Assembly (NCBI RefSeq): GCF_003149375.1
Contig: NZ_QFWH01000005.1
Coordinates: forward strand, 140,004-204,003
Reading direction: 5' to 3'
DNA length: 64,000 nt
From: Vampirovibrio chlorellavorus
GTDB taxonomy: Bacteria; Cyanobacteriota; Vampirovibrionia; Vampirovibrionales; Vampirovibrionaceae
A program made the translations under genes and the position numbers. Below the pieces are notes generated by a model, which was not told where the DNA came from, searched no databases, and saw nothing but the letters and a program-made list of their open reading frames with translations. Below, piece by piece: positions 1 through 8,467 of the stretch; position 1 is the stretch's first letter, and the number at the start of each line of letters is the position of its first letter.

Positions 1-854
1 TTCGACTTCAGCGGTCGCACCTCAGCCGGGATGGGTGCTTCCGTGAACATCCAGTGCATGATTTTGAGGCAGCTGCTCAGCAATTTTTCATAGTGTTCCG
101 GGGCCTTGGTCAGGCTGGCCGCGTGAATGCGGTACTGGTACACGTAGTCGTTCAGGCACAGGACGCCCGCATGGTTGTGTAAAAACATGCGCACATAAAA
201 TTCATAGTCTTCCGGGCCACACAGGGTTTCATTGAAATACCCGATCTGTTCCCAGGCGCTGCGGCGGATCATCAGTCCGGCCAACAGGCAACTGATTTGA
301 CTGGTGACAATGCGATCCCAGCTGTGGGCGTAGTGGCTGGCGGGGTATCGGTGGGGCTGGGCTGGCTGTTCGGGCCCACTTTTTTCAGGGGGCGCTTCCA
401 CCAGCTGAATGGGGTTGGGCAAGGGGTTCCCCTGATGATCGATCTGATCGGCAAACCCGTATGCCGAGATGAGATTCGGGTTGTTTAACAGGGGAGTCGA
501 GAGTTTGGCCAGCGTGTCCGGGTAGTACAAGTCATCGGAATCCAGAAAGGCGATGAGTTCTCCTTTGGCATGGCGCAGGGCCGCGTTGCGCACCCCGGCC
601 GGATGTCCCACCCGCGCCAGTTTTTGGTAATGAATCCGGACATCGTTGAAGGAGGCCACAATGTGCCCGGTCTCATCAGTGGAAGCGTCATCGGCAATCA
701 GTAGTTCCCAGTTGGGGTAGGTTTGATTCAGCACGGATTGGATCGATTGACCAATATAGGCAGCCGCGTTGTGGGTGGGCATAATAATGGAAACCAGCGG
801 CAGGGCCTGCTCGGGTGTGGTGGGTGGTGATGCAGGATGGGGGACGATGGTCAT
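1..854 (-). CDS. Family 2 glycosyltransferase (3' end beyond window)
   Basis: The frame is open from an ATG at 854 through position 1 without a stop, so at least 284 codons are present and the C-terminus is missing. The product reads as a GT-A fold glycosyltransferase: a VSIIMPTHNA strand near residues 21-30, an ADD triad at 54-56 and the DSDD nucleotide-sugar/metal motif at 105-108. It would transfer a sugar from a nucleotide sugar on the cytoplasmic face during polysaccharide assembly. The start overlaps the stop of the upstream flippase gene by an ATGA, and the whole block to 8053 is one minus-strand polysaccharide operon, so translational coupling is likely. No hydrophobic segment was seen. 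The donor and acceptor sugars cannot be told from sequence. Confidence 0.9.
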   Translation of the reverse strand, partial: MTIVPHPASPPTTPEQALPLVSIIMPTHNAAAYIGQSIQSVLNQTYPNWELLIADDASTDETGHIVASFNDVRIHYQKLARVGHPAGVRNAALRHAKGELIAFLDSDDLYYPDTLAKLSTPLLNNPNLISAYGFADQIDHQGNPLPNPIQLVEAPPEKSGPEQPAQPHRYPASHYAHSWDRIVTSQISCLLAGLMIRRSAWEQIGYFNETLCGPEDYEFYVRMFLHNHAGVLCLNDYVYQYRIHAASLTKAPEHYEKLLSSCLKIMHWMFTEAPIPAEVRPLKS

Positions 855-2449
855 GACAGGGAATCCAGGGTTAAGGCGTTTGGCGTGTTTTTTTCATTTT
901 GTCTGAAAAATTTTTGTCTGAAAAATTTTTGAGCGATGAACTGGCGCAGCTGTGCTTTTTCCTGTGCGCTGGTATTTCGGCGGAGCCACAACCAGGCTCC
1001 CAGGCCCAGGGCGCTCAGGGCAATCAGGGCAATGATACCCAGGGCCATGGCTTCATTGGCCCAGGGGCGGAAGCTCATGAGGAAGCGACCCAGCTGGGCC
1101 CAACCAAAAGAAACAAGAAGGGGGAAGAAAATTGCCCCGTAAACGGACTTCAGGTAGTCGCCTGCGGAAATTTTCAGGGTGCGGCAGGCTTGACCAATCA
1201 ATCCCCACTGGTGCTGAAGGAGCTGGGGAATGAGAGTGCCCAGGGTCACGCCCACAATGCCCCAGTGCTGCACCAGAATAAAACTGAGACCCAGGTTGGC
1301 CAGTGCCGCCAGAATGCTGGTGACGCTCAGGAAGCGGTGTTGTCCCCAGGTAAAGAGGAGGGCGTTGGCTGGCATTTGCAGAATGCCGCTGAGGACGCAG
1401 GGCACGGCCAGCGCCAGAATGGGCAGGGTTTGGGCAAGGGGGACTTTTCCGGCGGAGAAGATACCGAACAGTTCGGGATAAAACAGGACGATCAGCATCA
1501 GGGTGGAGGCTCCCACAAAATTCAGGAAGCAGCTGGCCCTTAAAAAGAGTTGCCGGGCTTCTGCGGTCTGATTGAGGGCGGCCATGCGGGCAAACAGGGG
1601 GTAAATGCCTTCTTGTAGTTTGAGGCAGATTTGCAGGGTGACTCCCAGAAATCGGAAAACAATTTCATACACCCCCACGGCGCTGATGGGAAGGAATTTG
1701 GCGATGACAATGTCATCGATTTTATGGGAAACGATGATGCTGAAGTTGATCATCATGGCATGGCCGCTCAAGCGAAACAGTTTTTGCAGGGTCTGCAGGC
1801 AGAAGGGGGTGTTCCTGCACCACAGCCGGGGCTCAGCTCGGTTGGCCCGCACCACGATGATGCTGAGGCGAAGCAGGGCGGCCAACAGGCGCAGCCCGAA
1901 GATCAGGGTTAAATCCCCGCCCAGCCACAGGGCCAGCAAGGCCCCTCCGTTGCTGAGGATGGCGTAAACACTATCCGCCAGATTGGTCCATTGCTGGCTG
2001 CAATGGGAGAGTAAAATGGCCTGATAATAGGCCCCGTAAACCATGAGTACGGATTCCAGCATGATCAGCAAAAATCCGGTTTGGGCCAGCGGTTTTAACT
2101 GTGGTGAAACGTGAAACAGGCCGGAAAAGCCCGGATATACGGCAGCCCCGCCCAGCAAAAACAGGAGGGCCAGCGCGCTGTACAAAAGGTGGCCCACTGT
2201 CAGGTAGCTGTTCTTGGCCTGGGGGTTGTGGGCTTTACCGCTCAGGCTGGTAACCAGCGCGTCGGTAATGCCCAAATCCAGCAGGGTGGAAATTTCAAAA
2301 ATGGCGATGAGCAGTACGTACAGGCCAAAGACATCCAGGCCCAGCGTGGCGATTAACGTGGGGATGAGAATAATGTTGAGGCCGGTTTTAATGACCACGC
2401 TCAGGCCACCGGTCAGCATGCCCAGCAAGGAACGTTGCCCCAGGCTCAT
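851..2449 (-). CDS. Wzx-like polysaccharide flippase (MOP/MATE superfamily)
   Basis: A strongly hydrophobic protein of about 532 residues with 12-14 predicted membrane spans, the usual size and layout of Wzx/RfbX lipid-linked oligosaccharide flippases. It would move undecaprenyl-linked repeat units across the inner membrane before polymerisation. The early stretch SLGQRSLLGMLTGGLSVVIK, followed by repeated amphipathic spans with Arg/Lys in loops, fits the family. The C-terminal tail after the last span is basic and Gln-rich. I use ATG 2449, which overlaps the upstream stop by ATGA exactly like the next junction at 851-854; a GTG three codons upstream (2458) is the alternative. The gene lies between the polymerase/ligase and a GT2 gene, which supports the role. 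Confidence 0.85.
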   Translation of the reverse strand: MSLGQRSLLGMLTGGLSVVIKTGLNIILIPTLIATLGLDVFGLYVLLIAIFEISTLLDLGITDALVTSLSGKAHNPQAKNSYLTVGHLLYSALALLFLLGGAAVYPGFSGLFHVSPQLKPLAQTGFLLIMLESVLMVYGAYYQAILLSHCSQQWTNLADSVYAILSNGGALLALWLGGDLTLIFGLRLLAALLRLSIIVVRANRAEPRLWCRNTPFCLQTLQKLFRLSGHAMMINFSIIVSHKIDDIVIAKFLPISAVGVYEIVFRFLGVTLQICLKLQEGIYPLFARMAALNQTAEARQLFLRASCFLNFVGASTLMLIVLFYPELFGIFSAGKVPLAQTLPILALAVPCVLSGILQMPANALLFTWGQHRFLSVTSILAALANLGLSFILVQHWGIVGVTLGTLIPQLLQHQWGLIGQACRTLKISAGDYLKSVYGAIFFPLLVSFGWAQLGRFLMSFRPWANEAMALGIIALIALSALGLGAWLWLRRNTSAQEKAQLRQFIAQKFFRQKFFRQNEKNTPNALTLDSLS

Positions 2450-3990
2450 GCCGGACACTCCCGGGTTTCTCGCAGGGCCATGCAGGACAGGATGCTGACC
2501 AGCGTCCAGTACAGTTGCGGGGCGTCAAACATGTAGGACATTTCATCAAAACCGCAGGCGAATAAAAAGTACACGGTCAGGGCGATGATGATGGTATGCT
2601 CCGTGCGCAAGGCGGGTTTTGCCGCGTTCATCCAGCCCCGGGCCGATTGCAGCATTAAACCCAGCGGGGCCACAAACATCAGGTAGCCCATCAGCCCCAG
2701 ATCGTAGAGCAGGGCGATATAGGCGTTGTGAACCATCATGAGGGGATTGGCGTTTTTGGCGTCGTTGAAGGTCAGGTTAAACACGGTTTGGTTGGCCGAT
2801 GTAAAGCCGTGGCCCAGCCAGATTGTGGTCAGATCAATGTCTGCCATCAAGTCCTGCCACACCATGGCCCGCCAGTTCATGCTTTCCGTTTCGTTGATTC
2901 GGGATTCCATAATGCCGAAAAAACTTTTACCGGACAGGGCCTCAAAAATAAACAGGCCCAACGGAAGCAGGGTGACCAGACTGATGGCGATCCGGGTGAA
3001 GCTGCGACGGATGGCGGGCACGGCCAGGTTCAGCAAAAAGATGATCAGGGCACACAGGGCAAAGGCACTGATGGCCGTTTTGGAGAGGCCCAGTAAAAAG
3101 GCCACGAGATTGATGGCCAGCCCGCCCCAGAGCAGGGCCGTGGGCATGCGGTGTTTTCGATCGCCCTGATAATAACAGTACAGGCCCAGCAGGTACACCA
3201 TCAAGATGCCCATGTGATGGGCAAAGGGGTTGGGGTGGGAAAAAATACCGATGGCCCGTAAAAAACCGTCCAGCATCATACTGGTGAGCTGGAAGGGAAA
3301 ACCGGCGATGGTCACCAGCGACTCCAGGGCGCTGACCCACAGCAGGGCCTGATTCAGGGCGTCAAAAAAGCCGCGGAAATTCCTGATTTTCAGCACGGTC
3401 ACCGCCGATAAGGCCACGCAAAGCAGGCAGTAGACGTAGGCCACCAGTTGAACCAGACTGACCGCGCCATCGCCCATGGCGCTTTCTCCCCCACTCAGGC
3501 GAGGATCGGTGGCGTTGGCGTTGTAGAACACGTAGTAAAGCCCCAGCCAGACAACAAAGGCCGCGTAGTATTTCAGCCACGGCAATTGCCGCCACAGCAG
3601 CCCAATGTGGGGCACGATAATCCGAAGCATGGGCAACATCAGCATCAGCATCAGCAGGGGGGTGAAGCGAATGTTGACGCCCAACGCCAGCAGATGTCCA
3701 TTGCCCAGCGCCGCCAGCGGCCACCCCAGTATCACGAAGGCCACCAGCAATTGAGGCCGGGGGATAATGAAGCGCCAGTATTGCCAGTAAACGATAGCCC
3801 CGACGCCCGCTCCGAACAACAGGACCAGTCGCTGGTAGTTCAGGCTTTCCGACAGGCTGGAGAGTCCAAGGGCGGGCAGGATCAAATACACCAGAACCGC
3901 TAGCAGCATGCCCAGCCCGGCCAGCAGCGCCACCAATGGCTTGCCACTGGGGAGTGCCGATTTCCAGTCCGTGGGGGGAGAGGGGGTCAT
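2446..3990 (-). CDS. O-antigen ligase / Wzy-type polymerase family membrane protein
   Basis: A 514-residue polytopic membrane protein with roughly 11-12 hydrophobic spans and a large loop between late spans (about residues 370-430, around the MESRINETESMNWRAMVWQD stretch), the arrangement of the Wzy_C (O-antigen ligase/polymerase) family. The loop segment WLGHGFTSANQTVFN, with a Gly-His-Gly motif, and the later VHNAYIALLYDLGLMGYLMF are typical of the family, where the conserved His/Arg take part in glycan transfer. The likely task is joining lipid-linked repeat units in the periplasm. It overlaps the flippase gene and follows the Wzz-like gene by about 50 bases. Polymerase and ligase cannot be separated by eye. 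Confidence 0.85.
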   Translation of the reverse strand: MTPSPPTDWKSALPSGKPLVALLAGLGMLLAVLVYLILPALGLSSLSESLNYQRLVLLFGAGVGAIVYWQYWRFIIPRPQLLVAFVILGWPLAALGNGHLLALGVNIRFTPLLMLMLMLPMLRIIVPHIGLLWRQLPWLKYYAAFVVWLGLYYVFYNANATDPRLSGGESAMGDGAVSLVQLVAYVYCLLCVALSAVTVLKIRNFRGFFDALNQALLWVSALESLVTIAGFPFQLTSMMLDGFLRAIGIFSHPNPFAHHMGILMVYLLGLYCYYQGDRKHRMPTALLWGGLAINLVAFLLGLSKTAISAFALCALIIFLLNLAVPAIRRSFTRIAISLVTLLPLGLFIFEALSGKSFFGIMESRINETESMNWRAMVWQDLMADIDLTTIWLGHGFTSANQTVFNLTFNDAKNANPLMMVHNAYIALLYDLGLMGYLMFVAPLGLMLQSARGWMNAAKPALRTEHTIIIALTVYFLFACGFDEMSYMFDAPQLYWTLVSILSCMALRETRECPA

Positions 3991-4043
3991 GGTCAGCGCA
4001 TCCGGTTGGAAGGGGGAGGGTAGGGTGTTGGGCCCGTCAAGGC

Positions 4044-6833
4044 TCAGGGCTTACGGACGCCAGCCTGTTGTTGCAGGGCGGCCATCAGCCGGTTGAGGGA
4101 GGTGGAGGGTTCCATCCGCTTTTTCTTGCGGCGGCCCAGCCCGAAGTAGGCTTCCGGATGCTCATACGGTTTTCGACTGATCCACATGGGGTTTAAAGGC
4201 GGATTCAACGCGGGCGGGCGGGGTCTGCTGTCAGTCTCCGCCAGATCGGTTTCGGAAAACAGATCGGGGAAAGGCAGGTTTTCACTGGCCGGGGCCGCCG
4301 GGCTGGGGGCGGATAGGGGCGCCACGGTTTCCAGCAGGTTGTCATCGGCGCTGAGGCGTTGCTTTTTGGGGATGAGGGTATAGGGCTGGCTGAAGCCGGT
4401 TTCCTCTGGATCGTAGCCGTCAAGGCTATTGTGGCCATCTTGGCTCTGTCCGTTGCTTTGGGTCTCATCGCTCAGCAGAAAGGCGGGTACTCCCCGCTTG
4501 CGACGGGGCATGGGCATTTTCAGGGCCTGTTGATCGTAGAGGGAGTTTTGAGAAAGCGAATTTTGGGGTTCCGAATGCTCAGCGCTGGAAGGGGAATCGT
4601 AAGCGGCCTCCAACATACTTTCGGAGTGAGGGGCCGGTGCTTCCGCCTGCACGGTGACCTGTGAGGGGGCCTTGAAGCGGATGGGTTCGTGGGTGATGGG
4701 TCGGTTTTCCGCCATCGACGGATCTTCAGAGTCCAGAGGGAGGTCAGAGGCGCTGAGATCGGACGTGATCACCTCGGCGGCAACGGGTGGCGCATGCAGC
4801 ACGGGCACCCCTTCCTGTTCCGTCAGCGGCGGATTTGTTTTTTGCAGGTGTGCTGCCTGAAGTTCCGCCAATTGATGCGGGGTGGGCGCATGGGCCATCC
4901 GCACCGAAGCGGCAGGCGATATGGCGGAAGGGGGGACTGGCATTTCTTCGGGATTTTCCAGGGGATGCGCCAAAAGGGGCTGAAGCCGATGCGGACTGCT
5001 GCTGCTACGTTCGGTCTGCTGGCTGGGGGAGGGACGCACGGACTCCGCCGTCAGGGGCTGGGTCAAATCGCTGCGAAAAGTGGCGGCTGTGGGGTATTGC
5101 TGGGTAATGGGGCCCGCCACGGGAATGAGGGAATCAAACAGCGATCCGGCTGCGGGTAAGCCCATTTTTTCGGAGGTTGGCTCACTCATGAGGGTATGGG
5201 CCAGAGAAAAGGGGGTGGCTCCTCCGCTTAACTCGGCGGGCTCCGGTTCAAACGTCCGGGGCCCGGCTGGACGGGTGGAGGGCTGCCTTGTTTCGGGCAT
5301 TTCTGGCATTTCTGCCACTTCTGCCACTTCTTCCATGGTTGCCGTGGTCTGGCTCCCTTCCAGTGGTTCCATCCACTCCGGCATGCTGTAACCCGCGGAA
5401 GGGCCACTGAGCTGCTCTTTGGCGAAAGCGGTGGCCATGCCCACACCCAGCCCCATGAGCAGGCTGAGTACAATCAGGTGGGTGCGGTTGGGGAACTGGG
5501 CTTTTTGCGGCAGGCTGGGCTCATCCACAATGAAAACGTTACTCAGCGTTTGGGCTTCTTTCACCCGTCCTTCCAGCGCTTTTTGCCGCAGATGATCCAG
5601 GGCCACGCTGAGGGAGGCTTCCTTTTGCTCAATCTGGGCCAGCCCTTCCGCCTTTTGGGGGAATTGGCTGATATCCACATTGATCTGCCCCAGGCGTTGC
5701 CGAATAATGGCCGCCTGAGCCCGCAAGTCCTGCGCTTCTCCGTTGGCCAGCAGCATGTTGCGAACCAGATCGCCACGGGTGGTGTCGGCGACCACGGTTT
5801 GGGTGTTGTTGGCGGTGCCCATGGTGCGGGATTGCTCGGCGCTCAGGTTGGCTTTGACCTGGGCAATTTGGGCTTCAATTTCGCGCACTTTGGGGTTGCT
5901 TTCGGTCAGGGACGCGCTGAGCAGGGCGTACTGTTGCTGAAGGCGATACAGCTCATCCTGCAACCGGGCGATGGTGGCGTTTTGTCCCAGGGCGGAGGCC
6001 TTCAGGGCTTTTTCCGGGTTCATGCCCAACAGTTGCTGATAGCGACGGGCCAGCCGTTCTTTCCCCTGGGCCTGGGCTTCCAGTTGGCTGAGCCGGTTGC
6101 TCAACTCCATGCGGGAACCCGCCAGATCATCGCCTTCCCGGCGGACGCTGACGGTTTTGTTGCTGATTTGATAGGTGCTTTTGAGTTTTCGCACCGCTAA
6201 AAGCTGGGCTTCAAGTTCCCGAACCTGACCCTCTAAAAATTGGGTGCGGGTGCTTTGCTCCGAGCGGTTCAAGTCCCGGCTGGCATTCTGAAAGGCCTTT
6301 AAAACAACGCCCAGTCCCTCTTTGGCAATGACTGGATCGCTCCAGCTGAATTGCACGGAAATGAGGTCGGTGCCCGGCTGGTTTTTGGCTTTAATAAAGG
6401 CGGAGCCATCCTGATAGAACGCTTTCCAGTCCGCCGGGGTTTTGATTTTCAGTTTTTTAAGCTGTTCTGGGTGTTTGCTTTGAAAAAACTGCCACAGGGC
6501 CTCGCTGATGGCCGAGGACTTCAGGATGCCCATGGTGTTCAGCACCGGGTTGGAGGAGCTGGAAGAGGTGGTTTGCAAGGCGTAGTATTGATCGGGCTCC
6601 ACGTAACGGCTGGTGATGGCCGAATCCTTGATGATGACCATGGCTTTGGCCGCATAACCCGGCTTGAACACAAAAAAGGTGTAAATCAGCATCCAGAAGC
6701 ACACAAAGAGACCCACCCCCACAATGAGGGCGGTGTTCCGTCGCCAGAAGCTGGCCACGCCGGGCAGCAGACGCTCCGGGGGCTCCGGGAGGGCGTGATG
6801 TTTGAGGTGTGCGGGGGAAAATACAGGGGCCAT
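4044..6833 (-). CDS. Wzz/Wzc-like chain-length determinant, no kinase domain, long tail
   Basis: About 929 residues. The N-terminus has a membrane span (about 36-56), a Wzz-type periplasmic region with long coiled-coil helices (about 180-420) and a second span (about 449-472, RTHLIVLSLLMGLGVGMATA). This is the polysaccharide co-polymerase layout that sets chain length. BY-kinases such as Wzc would follow with a Walker-type tyrosine kinase; here a Pro/Ser/Thr/Glu-rich low-complexity tail of about 455 residues follows, ending in a conserved-looking basic block with GRRKKKR. I saw no Walker A or B in the tail. The start is ATG 6833 with AAAGGA 8 bases upstream; the longest frame begins at a TTG (6863) with nothing in its favour. 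It sits between the Wza-like and polymerase genes. Confidence 0.85.
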   Translation of the reverse strand: MAPVFSPAHLKHHALPEPPERLLPGVASFWRRNTALIVGVGLFVCFWMLIYTFFVFKPGYAAKAMVIIKDSAITSRYVEPDQYYALQTTSSSSSNPVLNTMGILKSSAISEALWQFFQSKHPEQLKKLKIKTPADWKAFYQDGSAFIKAKNQPGTDLISVQFSWSDPVIAKEGLGVVLKAFQNASRDLNRSEQSTRTQFLEGQVRELEAQLLAVRKLKSTYQISNKTVSVRREGDDLAGSRMELSNRLSQLEAQAQGKERLARRYQQLLGMNPEKALKASALGQNATIARLQDELYRLQQQYALLSASLTESNPKVREIEAQIAQVKANLSAEQSRTMGTANNTQTVVADTTRGDLVRNMLLANGEAQDLRAQAAIIRQRLGQINVDISQFPQKAEGLAQIEQKEASLSVALDHLRQKALEGRVKEAQTLSNVFIVDEPSLPQKAQFPNRTHLIVLSLLMGLGVGMATAFAKEQLSGPSAGYSMPEWMEPLEGSQTTATMEEVAEVAEMPEMPETRQPSTRPAGPRTFEPEPAELSGGATPFSLAHTLMSEPTSEKMGLPAAGSLFDSLIPVAGPITQQYPTAATFRSDLTQPLTAESVRPSPSQQTERSSSSPHRLQPLLAHPLENPEEMPVPPSAISPAASVRMAHAPTPHQLAELQAAHLQKTNPPLTEQEGVPVLHAPPVAAEVITSDLSASDLPLDSEDPSMAENRPITHEPIRFKAPSQVTVQAEAPAPHSESMLEAAYDSPSSAEHSEPQNSLSQNSLYDQQALKMPMPRRKRGVPAFLLSDETQSNGQSQDGHNSLDGYDPEETGFSQPYTLIPKKQRLSADDNLLETVAPLSAPSPAAPASENLPFPDLFSETDLAETDSRPRPPALNPPLNPMWISRKPYEHPEAYFGLGRRKKKRMEPSTSLNRLMAALQQQAGVRKP

Positions 6834-6916
6834 CTCGATGTCCTTTATCAGGGGGATCGGCAAGTGGGAGCAGGGTGTGAAGTCTTTTTGGGCAGAGGGA
6901 GGGGAAGCGGGGGGTG

Positions 6917-8053
6917 TTAGCGGATGCCTCCCAGAACCGCCAGTCCGAACACGGCGGAGGCCATGTTGGTGAAGGGTGAAAGCACTTTGGCCGCGTTGTC
7001 GGCGAAGCGACCGGTTTTGTAGATTTTTTGCTCGGAGACATACACCACATCGTTGGGCCGGAGCATAAAATCGTGGCGGTTGGGATCGACCATCAGGGTG
7101 CTGAACTTGTTTTCGCCGCTGAAGCGTCGAATGGCCACCACCTTGATGTTGGCCCCGTAATTGAAGCCGCCGCCTTTGGCGATGGCGGAGTTCAGGTAGG
7201 GGCTGGTGCTGTTCAGGTCGTAGACGCCCGGCGTTTTTACATCGCCGATGATACGCACCGGAAAGATCTGGGGCCCGATGGCCGAGCTGAGCAGCAGTTG
7301 GTAGGTGGCGTCATCCAGGGCCTGATGGGGCAGTTCCGGGACATAGACGGAATCGCCGTTTTGCAGCATCAGGTCATTGTCACTGCTGCCGTTTTTTAAC
7401 AGTTCCCACAAGTTGACGGTTTTGTAGAGTTGCCCGTCTCGGGTTACGGTGACGTTGGCCAAATCAGCGGAGAGCTTGACCCCGCCCGCAGCGGACAGCA
7501 CACTGGACAGGCGGAAATCCATGCGGTTGCCGGACAGCCCGTTGCCGCTTTGGCTAGTGGCCGAACCATTGCCGCCGGGCAGTCCGCTTGTGTTGTTGCT
7601 GGTGTTGCTCAGGGTGGCCGTGCTGTTACCCGCTTGTAACATGCCCGGACGCATGACCGCCCCGGCCAGATAGACGCTGGGGGGCTTGCTTTCGCTGACC
7701 GTCAGACTGATGCGGGGTTCCCGAACCAGTTCCCGAACCTGGCTTTCCAGCAGTTGGGTGGCTTCCCGGATGGTTTTACCGGCCACCTGAATTTCCCCAA
7801 TGCCGTTGAAGGAGGCATTGCCATCGGAGCGTACCAGAATGCCGTTGGCAGATAAGTCGGACTGATTATAGACGTTGACGCTCAGCACATCGCCGACGTT
7901 GATGCGGTAGCTGCCTTCCGCAAATTGCAGCTGTCCGGTAAAGTTTTCGGCATGGCCACTGTCTGGATGGCAAGCAAGCAGCCCTATCAAGGCGAAAAGC
8001 ATGAGGCATGGGGTCAAAATACGTTGGAATCGGCGAATCGCTCGGCTTGACAT
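6917..8053 (-). CDS. Wza-like polysaccharide export outer-membrane lipoprotein
   Basis: 378 residues from ATG 8053, which has AGGAAG placed 8 bases upstream. The signal peptide ends in lipobox LLAC (residues 25-28), so Cys28 should be lipidated. Next comes a poly-export domain (YRINVGDVLSVNVYNQSDLS) and then SLBB-like domains (for example VYLAGAVMRPGM and IFPVRIIGDVKTPGVYDLN), the order found in Wza/KpsD. A Ser/Asn/Gly-rich insert lies at about residues 165-190. These proteins form the outer-membrane channel for capsule or exopolysaccharide export. It is the first gene of the minus-strand operon, preceded by a 414-base intergenic region. Its presence is the best single argument for an outer membrane. 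A short C-terminal hydrophobic segment (SAVFGLAVLGGIR) ends the protein. Confidence 0.92.
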   Translation of the reverse strand: MSSRAIRRFQRILTPCLMLFALIGLLACHPDSGHAENFTGQLQFAEGSYRINVGDVLSVNVYNQSDLSANGILVRSDGNASFNGIGEIQVAGKTIREATQLLESQVRELVREPRISLTVSESKPPSVYLAGAVMRPGMLQAGNSTATLSNTSNNTSGLPGGNGSATSQSGNGLSGNRMDFRLSSVLSAAGGVKLSADLANVTVTRDGQLYKTVNLWELLKNGSSDNDLMLQNGDSVYVPELPHQALDDATYQLLLSSAIGPQIFPVRIIGDVKTPGVYDLNSTSPYLNSAIAKGGGFNYGANIKVVAIRRFSGENKFSTLMVDPNRHDFMLRPNDVVYVSEQKIYKTGRFADNAAKVLSPFTNMASAVFGLAVLGGIR

Positions 8054-8467
8054 GCTGGACTTCCTGATGATTAGAAGGGGAAAGTGGAGGTAAGGGGAAC
8101 GATACAATAAGAAAGTTGCGATAAGAAAGATGTGAATAAGAGAAAGATGTGAGAAGACAGGTGCGATAAAAAGATAAGACCCGTCAAAGGGAATAATTGC
8201 TGTTTTTACTAAAATCCACTCCAGATTAAAAGTTGCTTAGCGAATTATTTTTGGCAAGGCGGCCTGATTTTTAACACACTACAGAATCCAGAGGATGGGC
8301 GGGCATGACAGTTTATAGATGAACGGGGCAGGGCAAAGGAGACTGGAGCCGGGCAATTTTAAGGCTGCCCTGTTTTCATGATGCTTAACTGAGTAAGTCC
8401 TGTAACAGTGCCAGTTCCCGATTTTTTGTGACCGGTTTTAGAACCGCAAGATGACCCAGACCCAACC
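8054..8467. other. Divergent intergenic region between the export operon and GT4-GT2 gene
   Basis: This 414-base region separates two divergent polysaccharide units and should hold both promoters. At 8100-8180 the plus strand is strongly purine-rich with imperfect repeats of AAGAAAG and GAAAGATGTGA-like units. On the minus strand this would be a pyrimidine-rich leader of the wza-like mRNA. I could not identify a convincing -35/-10 pair for either direction and see no gene. Confidence 0.4.
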
